Below the pieces are notes generated by a model, which worked only from the letters and a program-made list of their open reading frames with translations, was not told where the DNA came from and ran no database searches. Shown here piece by piece: positions 1 through 10,495 of a stretch of 64,000 nucleotides of DNA (position 1 is its first letter; every line of letters begins with the position of its first letter). Both the position numbers and the translations under genes were made by a program. The DNA is from Spongospora subterranea f. sp. subterranea (Eukaryota > Endomyxa: Phytomyxea > Phytomyxea > Plasmodiophorida). The stretch covers positions 1 to 64,000 of the forward strand of contig JAUGWO010000003.1 of assembly GCA_049724395.1 (NCBI GenBank). Reading direction: 5' to 3'.

Positions 1-3000
1 GTTTACGTATCGTCACTTCTCTCCTCTCGGTTTACGTACCGCCACTTCGCCCCACAACATGTCTAGCCGCGAACGATCGGAGTCAGTTCCAGCTAGCCCG
101 CACAACCATCGAGGTTTTCAGGTACCGACGGAGCGTCCACAGTTCCGTCAGTCTGTCAACCTCAACCTTTGTCGTCGGGAGTCCAGGCGGTATTACAGGC
201 GGAACTAGCTCAGCAACAGCAACAGTTTCAACGACAGTTGCAGGAACTGTCGCAACACTACCAGCAACAGCAAATTGATCAGCAGCCTCCTCAGTCAAAA
301 CCTAAGGTTCGCCTTCCGGATCCGTTTGACGGTTCCCGATGCGCCCTGCGAGGGTTCATAAACCAGATTTCAATGGTCATCAGTCGCAAACCCAGAACGT
401 ATGCGACCGATTCCGATAAGGTGATGCTGGTGGCAGACCTCCTGAAAGGGAACGCACTGCTGTGGTTCTCGCCGCTTTTCGAGCGACAAGACCCGATACT
501 GCAAGATTTCCCTGGGTTCGTTCAAGCATTGCGTGCGAGGTTTGACGACCCGAATAAGTCCACGACGGCAGCCAGACGTTTGGAAATCCTGCGCCAGAGT
601 CGCCGACCGGTTGCCGCATACGCCAGCGAGTTCCAGCTGCTGGTGGAGGACGCAGATTGGGATGGGGCCGCGGCGCAGCATCAATTTCGAAAGGGTCTTA
701 ACGAGGAGGTGAAGGATCTACTCCTGACCTGCCCAGAAGCGCCCGATTTGAACGGGCTCATTGCGACTGCCATCAGATGCGGTGACCGTCTTTTTGAACG
801 CGAACAGGAACGACGTGGTCGTGTTAGTTCGAATCCCCATCGTCATTCCAACGGGCCAGTTCACGACCCCATGGGCATCGATTCTGTAAGATCGACAGCC
901 CGCCCTCGACTCGATGAGACGGAACGGGTACGGCGCCGCGACACCGTGTCGTGCATGTATTGCGGTGACGCCGACCATCCGATCGACTGCCCGGCTTTAG
1001 CGCAACGCAACCGACGATTGTCGGGAAACGCCCGTGGCTGATATCTTGCGGGCATATATCAGCCAATACACTACATTTGTCAAAGCTCCCGTCTCTCCCT
1101 CACCATCAATTTTCCCTTGTTCCCAAAACCTCTCATAGTCGCATCAACTCACGTTAATAACGCACCGCGTAGATCGATTACACCTCGCGCGTACGTATCC
1201 TGGCACGAAAACAGCCTCCCTAACGTGTCCTGCTTGATCGACAGTGGTGCATCAGCCTGTTTTATCGACGCCACATTCGCGAAACGCAACAAGATCCCCC
1301 TGGTCCGTCTCCCCAATCCCCTCCCAGTCGAAGTTATCGATGGTCGTCAACTCGATCCAATTACCCAAGTAACGCTACCATTACGATTGGATCTTGCCGG
1401 TTTCGAATCACTTACGAGTTTTTATGTCATTTCCGTGTGCTCACTATCCTCTCATAATTAGTAGGTCATGGCTTGACCAGCAGAACCCGCATATTGATTG
1501 GCGAGCTCACACCATTACTCCACGCCACCACGACCCCACAGAATACGATACTCCAGCCCCTTTTTTGACTCCCAGGCCAGCAAACCCTATATTCGACGTA
1601 CTTGAGCTCCAAGGCGAATGCCGTCGCAACACCAAACATCACCCTCCCCCAAATGTACGTTGGTTTTAGCGACGTTTTCAAGAAAAAAAAAAAAAACGCT
1701 GACCAACTGCCCCCTCATCGCCCATACGATTGCGCAATCAAGTTCAAGGAGGAAATTGGACCACTGCCATACAAAAAGGTTTACAAACTCGGCCAGACCG
1801 AACAAGAAGTTTTGCGACAATACATCGAAGACAACCTCAGGAAAGGATTCATTCGCCACTCCAAATCACCGTTAGGATCACCAATACTGTTTTCAAAGAA
1901 GAAGGATAACACATAACAGCCTCCGACTGTGCGTCGACTACCGCGATGTCAACAATATAACCAAGAAAGAGCCATATCCTATTCCTGCTATCCAAATAGT
2001 CTGGCCCAACTGTCGTCTGCCAAGATCTTTACCAAGATCGATTTACGAGGCGCTTACAATCTCCTTAGGATCAAGGAAGGCGACGAATGGAAGACGGCAT
2101 GGTGCTGCAAATATGGCAATTTCGAATATACGGTAATGCCGTTTGGTCTAATGAACGCTCCCGGCAATTTTCAAAGATTTATGAACGACTTTCTCCGGGA
2201 ATACCTCGACCAATTTGTGGTTGTTTACCTCGACGACATCTTGATCTACTCGAACAACGCGCTGCAGCACGACGTTAATGTTCGACTAGTACTGACCAAG
2301 TTGCGTTCAGCAGGTTTATTTGCAAAACTCGAAAAATGCGTGTTCGACGCTCAGGAAGTCGAATTCCTCGGGTATCTGGTCACCGACAGCAGCATCAAGA
2401 TGGACCCAAGCAAGGTGGAGACTATCCTTGACTGGGCGACTCCAGCGACAGCTAAGGACTTCCAAAGTTTCTTAGGCTTTGCTAACTTCTACTGGGAGTT
2501 CATCGTTGACTTCGCCAAAATATCTTCACCTTTAACGGCGCTGACGAGAAAAAACCACCCATTTACTTGGTCGAGCGCGGCCGAGTCAGCGTTCGTGACC
2601 CTGAAACGAGCGTTCACCACGGCGCCTGTTATGAAACACTTTGACCCGAATCTACCGATCATATTGGAGACTGACGCTTTTGATTTCGCGCTGGGGGCCG
2701 TTATCTCACAGCCACAACTCGATGGTAAATTGCATCCAATCGCGTTCTACTCAAGGAAGTTGGCGGCGCCGGAATTAAATTATGACGTCCACGACAAAGA
2801 GTTGCTGGCGATCGTTACGTCGATTCAAGTGTGGCGGCACTTCCTTGAGGGCGCACAGCACGAAATTACGGTATACAGCGATCATAAGAACTTGATTTAC
2901 TTTACATCATCCAAAACTCTCAATCGTCGCCAAGCACGCTGGTCAGTGCGACTCGCGGAATATCAGCTCGTCATTGTGCATCGACCTGGTAGCCTATCTG

Positions 3001-4720
3001 GAAAACCCGACGCGTTGTCGCGACGCCCAGAATACGATATCAAACCAATGGACCCTAGCTGGAGTTTTCAACGTACATCGATACTGCGCCCTGACCAACT
3101 GTTGCCTCGACCCGATCAACCAGGACCACCTCAGGAAAAGTTGTGTGCCGCGAGAATTACCTTTCCGAAACCAATGTTGGAGCGCATCAGAACTAACCAG
3201 AAATCGGACGCATTTCGTTCAAGACATCATTTCGAGATTGCCCATAGACGATTTTCGACTACACGACGACGCCCTTTACAAGGACCAAGCACTCGTCGTG
3301 GCGGGAGAGGACTGTAAACTCGACATTCTCAGAGTACGTCACGACGCTCCAGTAAGCGGCCATTTCGGGGTCTCCAAGACCATCAAGTCGGTAGGACCAG
3401 AGTACTGGTGGCCCGGAATGACCTGCTACGTTAAGAAGTATGTGAAATCGTGCGATGTTTGTGGCCGAGCCAAATCCAGTCGTCATCGACCACACGGATT
3501 GCTCTGCCCATTGCCGGTTCCCGATGATATTTGGCGCTCAATCACCATGGACTTCATCGTCAAGTTGCCAAAATCTAAAGGTTTCGATTCAATTTTAGTC
3601 GTGGTGGATCGATTGTCCAAGATGAGTCATTTCATCCCTTGTAAAGAATCGCTCACTGCTGCAGGGTTAGTCGACTTGCTATTACAGAATGTGTTCAAAC
3701 TACATGGACTACCAGACGAGATTATTTCAGACCGTGGACCTCAATTCGTCTCGAAGTTTTGGAAACAACTTTTATCTCGACTTAAAATCGATAGGAAACT
3801 CGCATCCTCTCGACACCCGCAGACCGATGGACAAACCGAACGAGTGAACCAAATCCTGGAACAGTACATACGTTGTTTTATCAATTTTCAACAGGACGAC
3901 TGGGCGGATTTATTACCCATGGCCGAGTTCGCCTACAATAATGCCGATCACTCGGCGACGAAGATGACGCCATTTTTCGCGGTTTACGGTTCCCATCCCC
4001 GATTCGACGATGCGACAACGTGTTCCGTTAGTACCCATCCTTTGGCTGACGATCGCGCGAATCACATTAACAATGTGCGACAGTTCCTTAAGACACAGCT
4101 CCAACGCGCAGCCCGGGATATGAAGCGTTTTGCAGACAAAAAAAGATTACCGCATCCGAACTACGCTGTAGGCGATAAGGTTTGGTTAAGCTCCAACGGC
4201 ATCTCGACTAACCGTCCTAGTGCTAAATTAAGCAGTCGCAAACTTGGGCCTTATAGGATAACCGAGATCATTAATCCAGTTACCTATAGGTTATCATTGC
4301 CTGACACGTCCAAGCTCCATAATGCCTTCCACACCGCACTGCTGTCACCATATATAGAGAATGATATCCCAGAGCGTACTCAACCGCCACCGCCTCCCGT
4401 GATCCTCGATTCTCAAAACCCTGAACCACTCTATATTGTCCATGCAGTCCTCGACTCTCGGTGGTACCGCAACCAACTCCAGTACTATCTCGATTGGGAG
4501 AACTATCCACCATCGGAGCGATCGTGGGAACCGGCATCAACCCTCGGCGCAACGCCGGCATTGCAGGAAGCGATTCAGAAATTTCATGCCCAGTATCCCC
4601 TTAAGCCTGGCCCGTCCTTAAGGAGGAGGTGATGTTAGGAATATTTCCATATATTCCTAACTCGCGCAGTTCAGACGCAGAAAAGCTGCTCCTGGCTCGA
4701 TAGCCGAGGGACCGGCTCAC
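1..4720 (+). mobile_element. Ty3/gypsy chromovirus, decayed, 5' end off window
   Basis: This is a long terminal repeat retrotransposon of the Ty3/gypsy chromovirus group. In order it shows a gag-like region (about 62-1041, ending in a CCHC-type knuckle), an aspartic protease with an IDSGAS motif (about 1220-1480), reverse transcriptase (about 1740-2400), RNase H (about 2640-3030), integrase with an HHCC zinc-binding head and catalytic core (about 3300-4100), and a C-terminal chromodomain (about 4430-4590). A purine-rich tract at 4619-4632 is followed at 4633 by TGTTAGGAAT, the expected start of the 3' LTR. The 5' LTR is not in the window. The coding part is broken several times (roughly four to six), so it is a fossil. 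It cannot be dated here because only one LTR start is present. Known chromodomain elements target chromatin; that role is inferred from the family. Confidence 0.92.
4633..4692 (+). repeat. start of the 3' LTR of the gypsy element
   Basis: The sequence directly after the purine tract begins TGTTAGGAATAT and contains a short inverted repeat (TTAGGAATAT and its complement) within its first 40 bases. This position and the TG start fit the 5' edge of a 3' LTR. The far end of the LTR is not identified: a foldback element begins about 40-60 bases in, and no matching 5' LTR is available for comparison. Confidence 0.55.
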
Positions 4721-4912
4721 TCACAAAAAAAAAAGCTGTTGCTGAAATATGTAGTAGTGGGAATATCAACTGCTCTGGCTTGTTCTAACATTTTAAAATA
4801 CAGTTGAATTTCAAGCAAAACCACCTATTTTCCCACTACTACATATTTCAGCAACAGCTTTTTTTTTTGACAAGAATGAGCCTTCATTGGCTATCGAGCC
4901 AAGCACTTTTTT
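4680..4912. mobile_element. foldback (MITE-like) element in the gypsy LTR region
   Basis: Two arms of 39 bases (4725-4763 and 4830-4868) are perfect reverse complements of each other, each with a run of ten A or T at its outer side. Outside them a second, imperfect pair continues the palindrome: the TGGCTCGATAGCC block at 4693-4705 mirrors 4889-4901, with weaker pairing to about 4680 and 4912. The central spacer of about 66 bases has no coding potential. This structure fits a small non-autonomous DNA transposon or a foldback element inserted into the LTR. No clear target-site duplication was found, so a very stable LTR hairpin is the alternative. Confidence 0.65.
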
Positions 4913-5129
4913 GACTCACGCCTCAAAAGCTCTTCCCAGTAACAAGCTCGCACTCGCAATAGAGACCTTCGCCGGTAGTTCTGCAGTCTGGTCGATACAA
5001 GAGGTAGTGTGAGGTTAGAATTGCAATCGCATATCCCGTCTCAACTAAAAAACGTACCCAGAGCACTCTGTCTCCGGGACACTAAAAATTCCCTACGGAA
5101 CACCTCTTGTACCACACCAAGTCGCTTCA

Positions 5130-5800
5130 TGACTAGGCAGCTGATTTTTTAATAGAGGTTTTACTCCTCGTCCGATATTATTTAGAGAGGCATCCTCCTC
5201 TTTATGTCTTAAGCATGTCTATACGTGTTTGCAGGTTTATCGGATTCATTGCTTTTAGATGAAACACCGCTTTTTCATTGCTTCTACTAGCATTCTATTC
5301 ATTTCCTGGGGGTACTCCCATAGAGCATTTTCAAATGACTCTGTTTAGAGTTGGTGATATGCTGTCCTGACTTTGTGTAATTTTCCTTTCAGTGCCTTGC
5401 ATTTCAGTACTTGGTGTTCAATTGTCTCTTCCTCCGTATTGCAATGCCTGCATACACTGCTCTCTTCCATATTGAGATTTTTCAGGTGTTGCCGTGTGCT
5501 TGCATGTCCTGTTCGCGCTCGGTTTAGGAGCGGGGTCGCTGGTTCAAGCTTCCTTTCGTTTAGCGTCCTTTTACTTTCAAATTTGTCTCTGTTTAGGTAG
5601 CCTTTGAATTTGCTAGTGTTTACGTTTTCTTTGATGTAATCATGAAGATTTTCCTGTTCTTTTTTCCTGAGATGCAATTTAAATGATGATATAAAGGATC
5701 ATGCTGTATCTCATCACCGTCTATTGAAGCTTGTTTTGCTAACTCGTCTATCTCATTGCTGTGTCCTATAATGATTTTCGTTTCTAGGCCACAACAGCAA
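5130..5800 (-). mobile_element. LINE 3' fragment (RNase H end and C-terminal zinc knuckle)
   Basis: Read on the minus strand, this stretch gives an RNase-H-like end (IIIGHSNEIDELAKQAS, upstream near 5720-5790). After a break come about 110 residues at 5345-5677 with the LINE C-terminal signature: LLNRARTGHASTRQHL followed by CRHCNTEEETIEHQVLKCK, a CCHC knuckle. This is the 3' part of ORF2 of a non-LTR retrotransposon, of the kind that carries RNase H (R1, Jockey or I-like). A second copy of the same family lies at 15.2-15.7 kb. Only the 3' end is present, as expected for 5'-truncated insertion, and the frame is interrupted. The part below 5345 is presumed 3' untranslated sequence. It separates the two gypsy fragments. 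Confidence 0.8.
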
Positions 5801-6835
5801 AAGCTTCAATTCAAAACAACCCGGCAGCTCCATCAGTTTCCAAGATTACCTTATAAGATTCCCAGTCTGGAAGTTTGTTGTCGACGACAGCATTCATCGA
5901 TTCTGGAGCAACGGCGATATTCATGGACAAAACATTTGCGATCAAACACCGGATCGGATCAACGAGGCTAGCCGTCGCGATTCCTTTGGAAGTCATCGAT
6001 GGGCGAAGGTTAAAACCTATTACACGAGTGACACGTTCATACGAGGTGCGACTAAATGACATCAGCTTTACTTCGAACTTTATATCTCATAGAGTCGCCG
6101 ACGTTTCCAATCGTACTGGGCATCAATTGGCTCCGTCAAACAAACCCTGAAATCAACTGGGGTACAGACAAGATTTGCAAAAGAAAATCGACGTCAGTTA
6201 TGCAGGTTAATCACTGCCACACAACGGATATTAATGAGCATCGTCTTTCGGAGAAATACGCAGCATTTGCCGATGTTTTCGACAAGTCGGTTGCCGATAA
6301 ATTACCCGCTCATCGAGAGATCGATTGCGCAATTAATTTCAAGAGTGATACCGTTTCGCTACCAAATAGACGGGTGTACAGCTTGTCGGTTCGAGAACAA
6401 GAAGCGCTACGTGAATACGTCAAAGAAAACCTACAGCGAGGATTCATTCGCCATTCGCAGTCGCCGAGTGGTGCTCCGATTGTCTTCACAAGCAAGAAAG
6501 ATAAAAGTTTACGCTTATGTGTCGATTATAGAGAATTGAATAAGATAACCAAAAAGGAACTATACCCACTTCCAGCAATCGCAAACATCTTACAACAATT
6601 AGGCGAAGCGAAGATTTTTACAAAAATTGACCTTCGGGGAGCATACAACTTACTTCGAATTAAGAGAGGAGATGAATGGAAACAGCGTTCAACTGCAAGT
6701 ATGGGCATTTTGAGTACACAGTGATGCCATTTGGGCTAATGAATGCACCGGCACATTTCCAAAGACTTATGCACGAAACGTTTCAGGAATTCCTCGATAC
6801 ATGTGTCGTAGTGTACTCGACGACATTCCTGGATA
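5801..6835 (+). mobile_element. second Ty3/gypsy fragment (protease and part of reverse transcriptase)
   Basis: This is a partial Ty3/gypsy element, related to but clearly diverged from the one at 1-4.7 kb. It shows a protease region with a FIDSGAT motif (about 5880-6140) and the fingers and palm part of reverse transcriptase (about 6200-6830). Its 5' side abuts the LINE fragment. Its 3' side stops at the reverse-transcriptase catalytic box, where a 37-bp tandem array takes over. RNase H, integrase and LTRs are absent. The coding part has a small number of breaks (about two or three). It is a fossil; no age can be given without LTRs. Confidence 0.85.
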
Positions 6836-8357
6836 CATGCGTCGTAGTGTACCTTGACAACATTCCTCGATACAAGTGTCGTAGTGTACCTTGACCACAT
6901 TCCACGATACATGTGTCGTAGTGTACCTTGACCACATTCCCGATACATGTGTCGTAGTGTACCTTGACCACATTCTTCGATACATATGTCGTAGTGTACC
7001 TTGACGACATTCCTCGATACAAGTGTCGTAGTGTACCCTGACGACATTCCTCGATACATGTGTCGTAGTGTACCTTGACGATACGATACATGTGTCGTAG
7101 ATGACCATATTCCTCGATACATGTGTCGTAGTGTACCTTGACGACATTCCTCGATACATGTGTCGTAGTGTACCTTGACGACATTTCGATACAAGTGTCG
7201 TAGTGTACCCTGACGACATTCCTCGATATATGTGTCGTAGTGTACCCTGACGACATTCCTCGATACAAGTGTCGGTGTACCTTGTCGTAGTGACGACATT
7301 CCTCGTAGTGTACCTTGACGACATTCCTCGATACACGTGTCGTTGACGATATTCCTCGATACATGTGTCGTAGTGTACCTTGACGACATTCCTCGATACA
7401 TGTGTCGTAGTGTACCTTGACGACATTCCTCGATACATGTGTCGTAGTGTACCTTGACGATATTCCTCGATACATGTGTCGTAGTGTACCTTGACGACAT
7501 TCCTCGATACATGTGTCGTAGTGTACCTTGACGATATTCCTCGATACATGTGTCGTAGTGTACACCTTGACGATATTCCTCGATACATGTGTCGTAGTGT
7601 ACCTGTGTACGACGTAGTGTATTCCTCGATACATGTGTCGTACATGTGTCGTGTACCTTGACGACATTCCTCGATACATGTGTCGTAGTGTACCTTGACG
7701 ACATTCCTCGATACATGTGTCGTAGTGTACAATGACCATATTCCTCGAAACATGTGTCGTAGTGTACAATGACCATATTCCTCGATACATGTGTCGTAGT
7801 GTACTTTGACGACATTCCTCGATACATGTGTCGTAGTGTACCTTGACGACATTCCTTGATACATGTGTCGTAGTGTACCTTGACGACATTCCTCGTACAT
7901 GTGTCGTAGTGTACCTTGATATTCCTCGACATTTCGATACTCATATACGATACATGTGTCGTAGTGTACCTTGACGACATTCCTCGATACATGTGTCGTA
8001 GTGTACCTTGACGACATTCCTCACATACATTTGTACAGTGTACCTTTGACGACATTCCTCGTACATGTGTCGTAGTGTACCTTGACGACATTCCTCGATA
8101 CATGTGTCGTAGTGTACCTTGACGACATTCCTCGATACATGTGTCGTAGTGTACAATGACCATATTCCTCGATACATGTGTCGTAGTGTACAATGACCAT
8201 ATTCCTCGATACATGTGTCGTAGTGTACCTTGACGACATTCCTCGATACATGTGTCGTAGTGTACCTTGACGACATTCCTCGATACATGTGTCGTAGTGT
8301 ACCTTGACGACATTCCTCGAAACATGTGTCGTAGTGTACAATGACCATATTCTTCGA
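6784..8357. repeat. 37-bp minisatellite, main block (about 42 units)
   Basis: A tandem array with a 37-base unit. Read in two parts the unit is TTCCTCGATACATGTGTCG then TAGTGTACCTTGACGACA. The first unit is continuous with the gypsy reverse-transcriptase sequence just upstream, and in that frame the unit encodes the segment [12 protein letters not shown], which contains the catalytic YLDD box. Because 37 is not a multiple of three, later units shift frame. Recurrent variants are AATGACCATA, TTGACGATA and CCTGACGACA at the unit's end, and a few units are shortened or rearranged. On the minus strand the unit has no stop codon in any frame, so long open frames there are a property of the repeat and not evidence of a gene. 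Confidence 0.95.
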
Positions 8358-8794
8358 TACATGGTATGGTATGGTATACAAAGGATCGCGGGTTCTCTAC
8401 GAGGTATGGGTTGACTAAGCCTGTGTACTACCAGGCTTTCCTTACTTCCGCCTGGCCGCTACAAGTAGCTTGGGTATCCAATGAAGGAACCTATTAGACC
8501 AGCTGGACTCAGCAACATAATCTGTCCTAACGACCACACCGAATGGGACCTGCCTTCACCTGATTACATTGCCTATCCAGAGTTTCCGAGTTTACTGCAA
8601 GCAGCTCGCTCTCCCACATTCATTAGAGGCCACGTGGTCAGACCTTCGTGCTCAACATTCACTCTACTTTTCCGTATTGGATACAACCTTGGGGGGTCTC
8701 CCAAAATTCCATCACTCAAGGGGATTCGAACTCATGTCCAACACTCACCCGGACATTTCTGCCACCAACAGGGACAGACAGGAACCAAGCTAAT
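8358..8794 (-). mobile_element. interspersed repeat inserted in the minisatellite (SINE-like)
   Basis: A unique block of about 435 bases interrupts the 37-bp array. Its section at about 8580-8650, read on the minus strand, matches 15715-15790 on the plus strand: both share GGTCTGACCAC, then TAATGAATGTGGGAGAG, GAGCTG and AACTCTGGA with scattered differences. The block therefore belongs to an interspersed family. On the minus strand it also has GAGTTCGAATCCCC near 8725-8740, close to a tRNA B-box (GGTTCGANTCC), which would fit a tRNA-derived SINE head. A convincing A-box was not found, so the SINE assignment is tentative. Confidence 0.5.
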
Positions 8795-9180
8795 CCTCGA
8801 TACATGTGTCGAAGTGTACAATGACCATATTCCTCGATACATGTGTCGTAGTGTACAATGACCATATTCCTCGATACAAGTGTCGTAGTGTACCTTGACG
8901 ACATTCCTCGATACATGTGTCGTAGTGTACCTTGACGACATTCCTCGATACATGTGTCGTAGTGTAGCCTGTGTACTACCTTGACGATATTCCTCGATAC
9001 ATGTGTCGTAGTGTACCTTGACGACGACATTCCTCGATATATGTGTCGTAGTGTACCTTGACGACATTCCTCGATACATGTGTCGTAGTGTACCTTGACG
9101 ACATTCCTCGATATATGTGTCGTAGTGTACCTTGACGACATTGCTCGATACATGTGTCGTAGTGTACCTTGACGACATTC
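8795..9180. repeat. 37-bp minisatellite, second block (about 10 units)
   Basis: This block continues the same 37-base array after the inserted block, with the same variant types, including adjacent units of the AATGACCATA type near 8815-8870. One unit near 8965-8985 is rearranged. The block ends at about 9178, where the unit is cut short and a different, 23-base repeat begins without any spacer. Confidence 0.93.
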
Positions 9181-10495
9181 ATAAAGGCTCGTTTCCTTGT
9201 CACATAAAGGTTCATTTCCTTGTCACATAAAGGCTCGTTTCCTTGTCACATAAAGGTTCATTTCCTTGTCACATAAAGGTTCATTTCCTTGTCACATAAA
9301 GGCTCGTTTCCTTGTCACATAAAGGCTCGTTTCCTTGTCACATAAAGGTTCATTTCCTTGTCACATAAAGGCTCGTTTCCTTGTCACATAAAGGTTCGTT
9401 TCCTTGTCACATAAAGGTTCATTTCCTTTTCACAGAAAGGTTCGTTTCCTTGTCACATAAAGGTTCGTTTTCTTGTCACATAAAGGTTCATTTCCTTGTC
9501 ACATAAAGGTTCATTTCCTTGTCACATAAAGGCTCGTTTCCTTGTCACATGAAGGGTCATTTCCTTGTCACATAAAGGCTCGCTTCACATAAAGGTTCGT
9601 TTCCTTGTCACATAAAGGTTCGTTTCCTTGTCACATAAAGGTTCATTTCCTTGTCACATAAAGGTTCATTTCCTTGTCACATAAAGGTTCATTTCCTTGT
9701 CACATAAAGGCTCGTTTCCTTGTCACATAAAGGTTCATTTCCTTGTCACATAAAGGTTCATTTCCTTGTCACATAAAGGTTCATTTCCTTGTCACATAAA
9801 GGTTCATTTCCTTGTCACATAAAGGCTCGTTTCCTTGTCACATAAAGGTTCATTTCCTTGTCACATAAAGGTTCATTTCCTTGTCACATAAAGGTTCATT
9901 TCCTTGTCACATAAAGGTTCGTTTCTTTCGTTTCCTTGTCACATAAAGGTTCATTTCCTTGTCACATAAAGGTTCATTTCCTTGTCACATAACGGTTCAT
10001 TTCCTTGTCACATAAAGGTTCATTTCCTTGTCACATAACGGTTCATTTCCTTGTCACATAAAGGTTCATTTCCTTGTCACATAAAGGTTCATTTCCTTGT
10101 CATATAACGGTTCATTTCCTTGTCACATAAAGGTTCATTTCCTTGTCACATAAAGGTTCATTTCCTTGTCACATAAAGGTTCATTTCCTTGTCACATAAA
10201 GGTTCATTTCCTTGTCACATAAAGGTTCATTTCCTTGTCACATAAAGGTTCATTTCCTTGTCACATAACGGTTCATTTCCTTGTCACATAAAGGTTCATT
10301 TCCTTGTCACATAAAGGTTCATTTCCTTGTCATATAACGGTTCATTTCCTTGTCACATAAAGGTTCATTTCCTTGTCACATAAAGGTTCATTTCCTTGTC
10401 ACATAAAGGTTCATTTCCTTGTCACATAAAGGTTCATTTCCTTGTCACATAAAGGTTCATTTCCTTGTCACATAAAGGCTCGTTTCCTTGTTCAT
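9179..10495. repeat. 23-bp minisatellite (about 57 units)
   Basis: A highly homogeneous tandem array with the 23-base unit CATAAAGGTTCATTTCCTTG plus TCA. Two main variants (GGTTCAT and GGCTCGT) are interspersed, and a minor ATAACGG variant is clustered at about 9990-10330. A few units are shortened, for example near 9585 and 9925. The last unit decays into unique sequence at about 10495. The unit does not resemble the 37-base repeat beside it, and I see no coding potential. Confidence 0.96.

Noticed and set aside
6736-8381. Very long minus-strand open frames (up to 529 codons) taken as genes
   Set aside because: They follow the 37-bp repeat exactly, are open in all three frames at once and have no start context or domain; the repeat explains them.
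8720-8745. A tRNA gene
   Set aside because: Only a B-box-like stretch is present; no foldable acceptor, anticodon or A-box was found. Kept only as a possible SINE head.
6784-10495. CRISPR array
   Set aside because: Units are contiguous, with no spacers of unique sequence, and the setting is eukaryotic; both are minisatellites.
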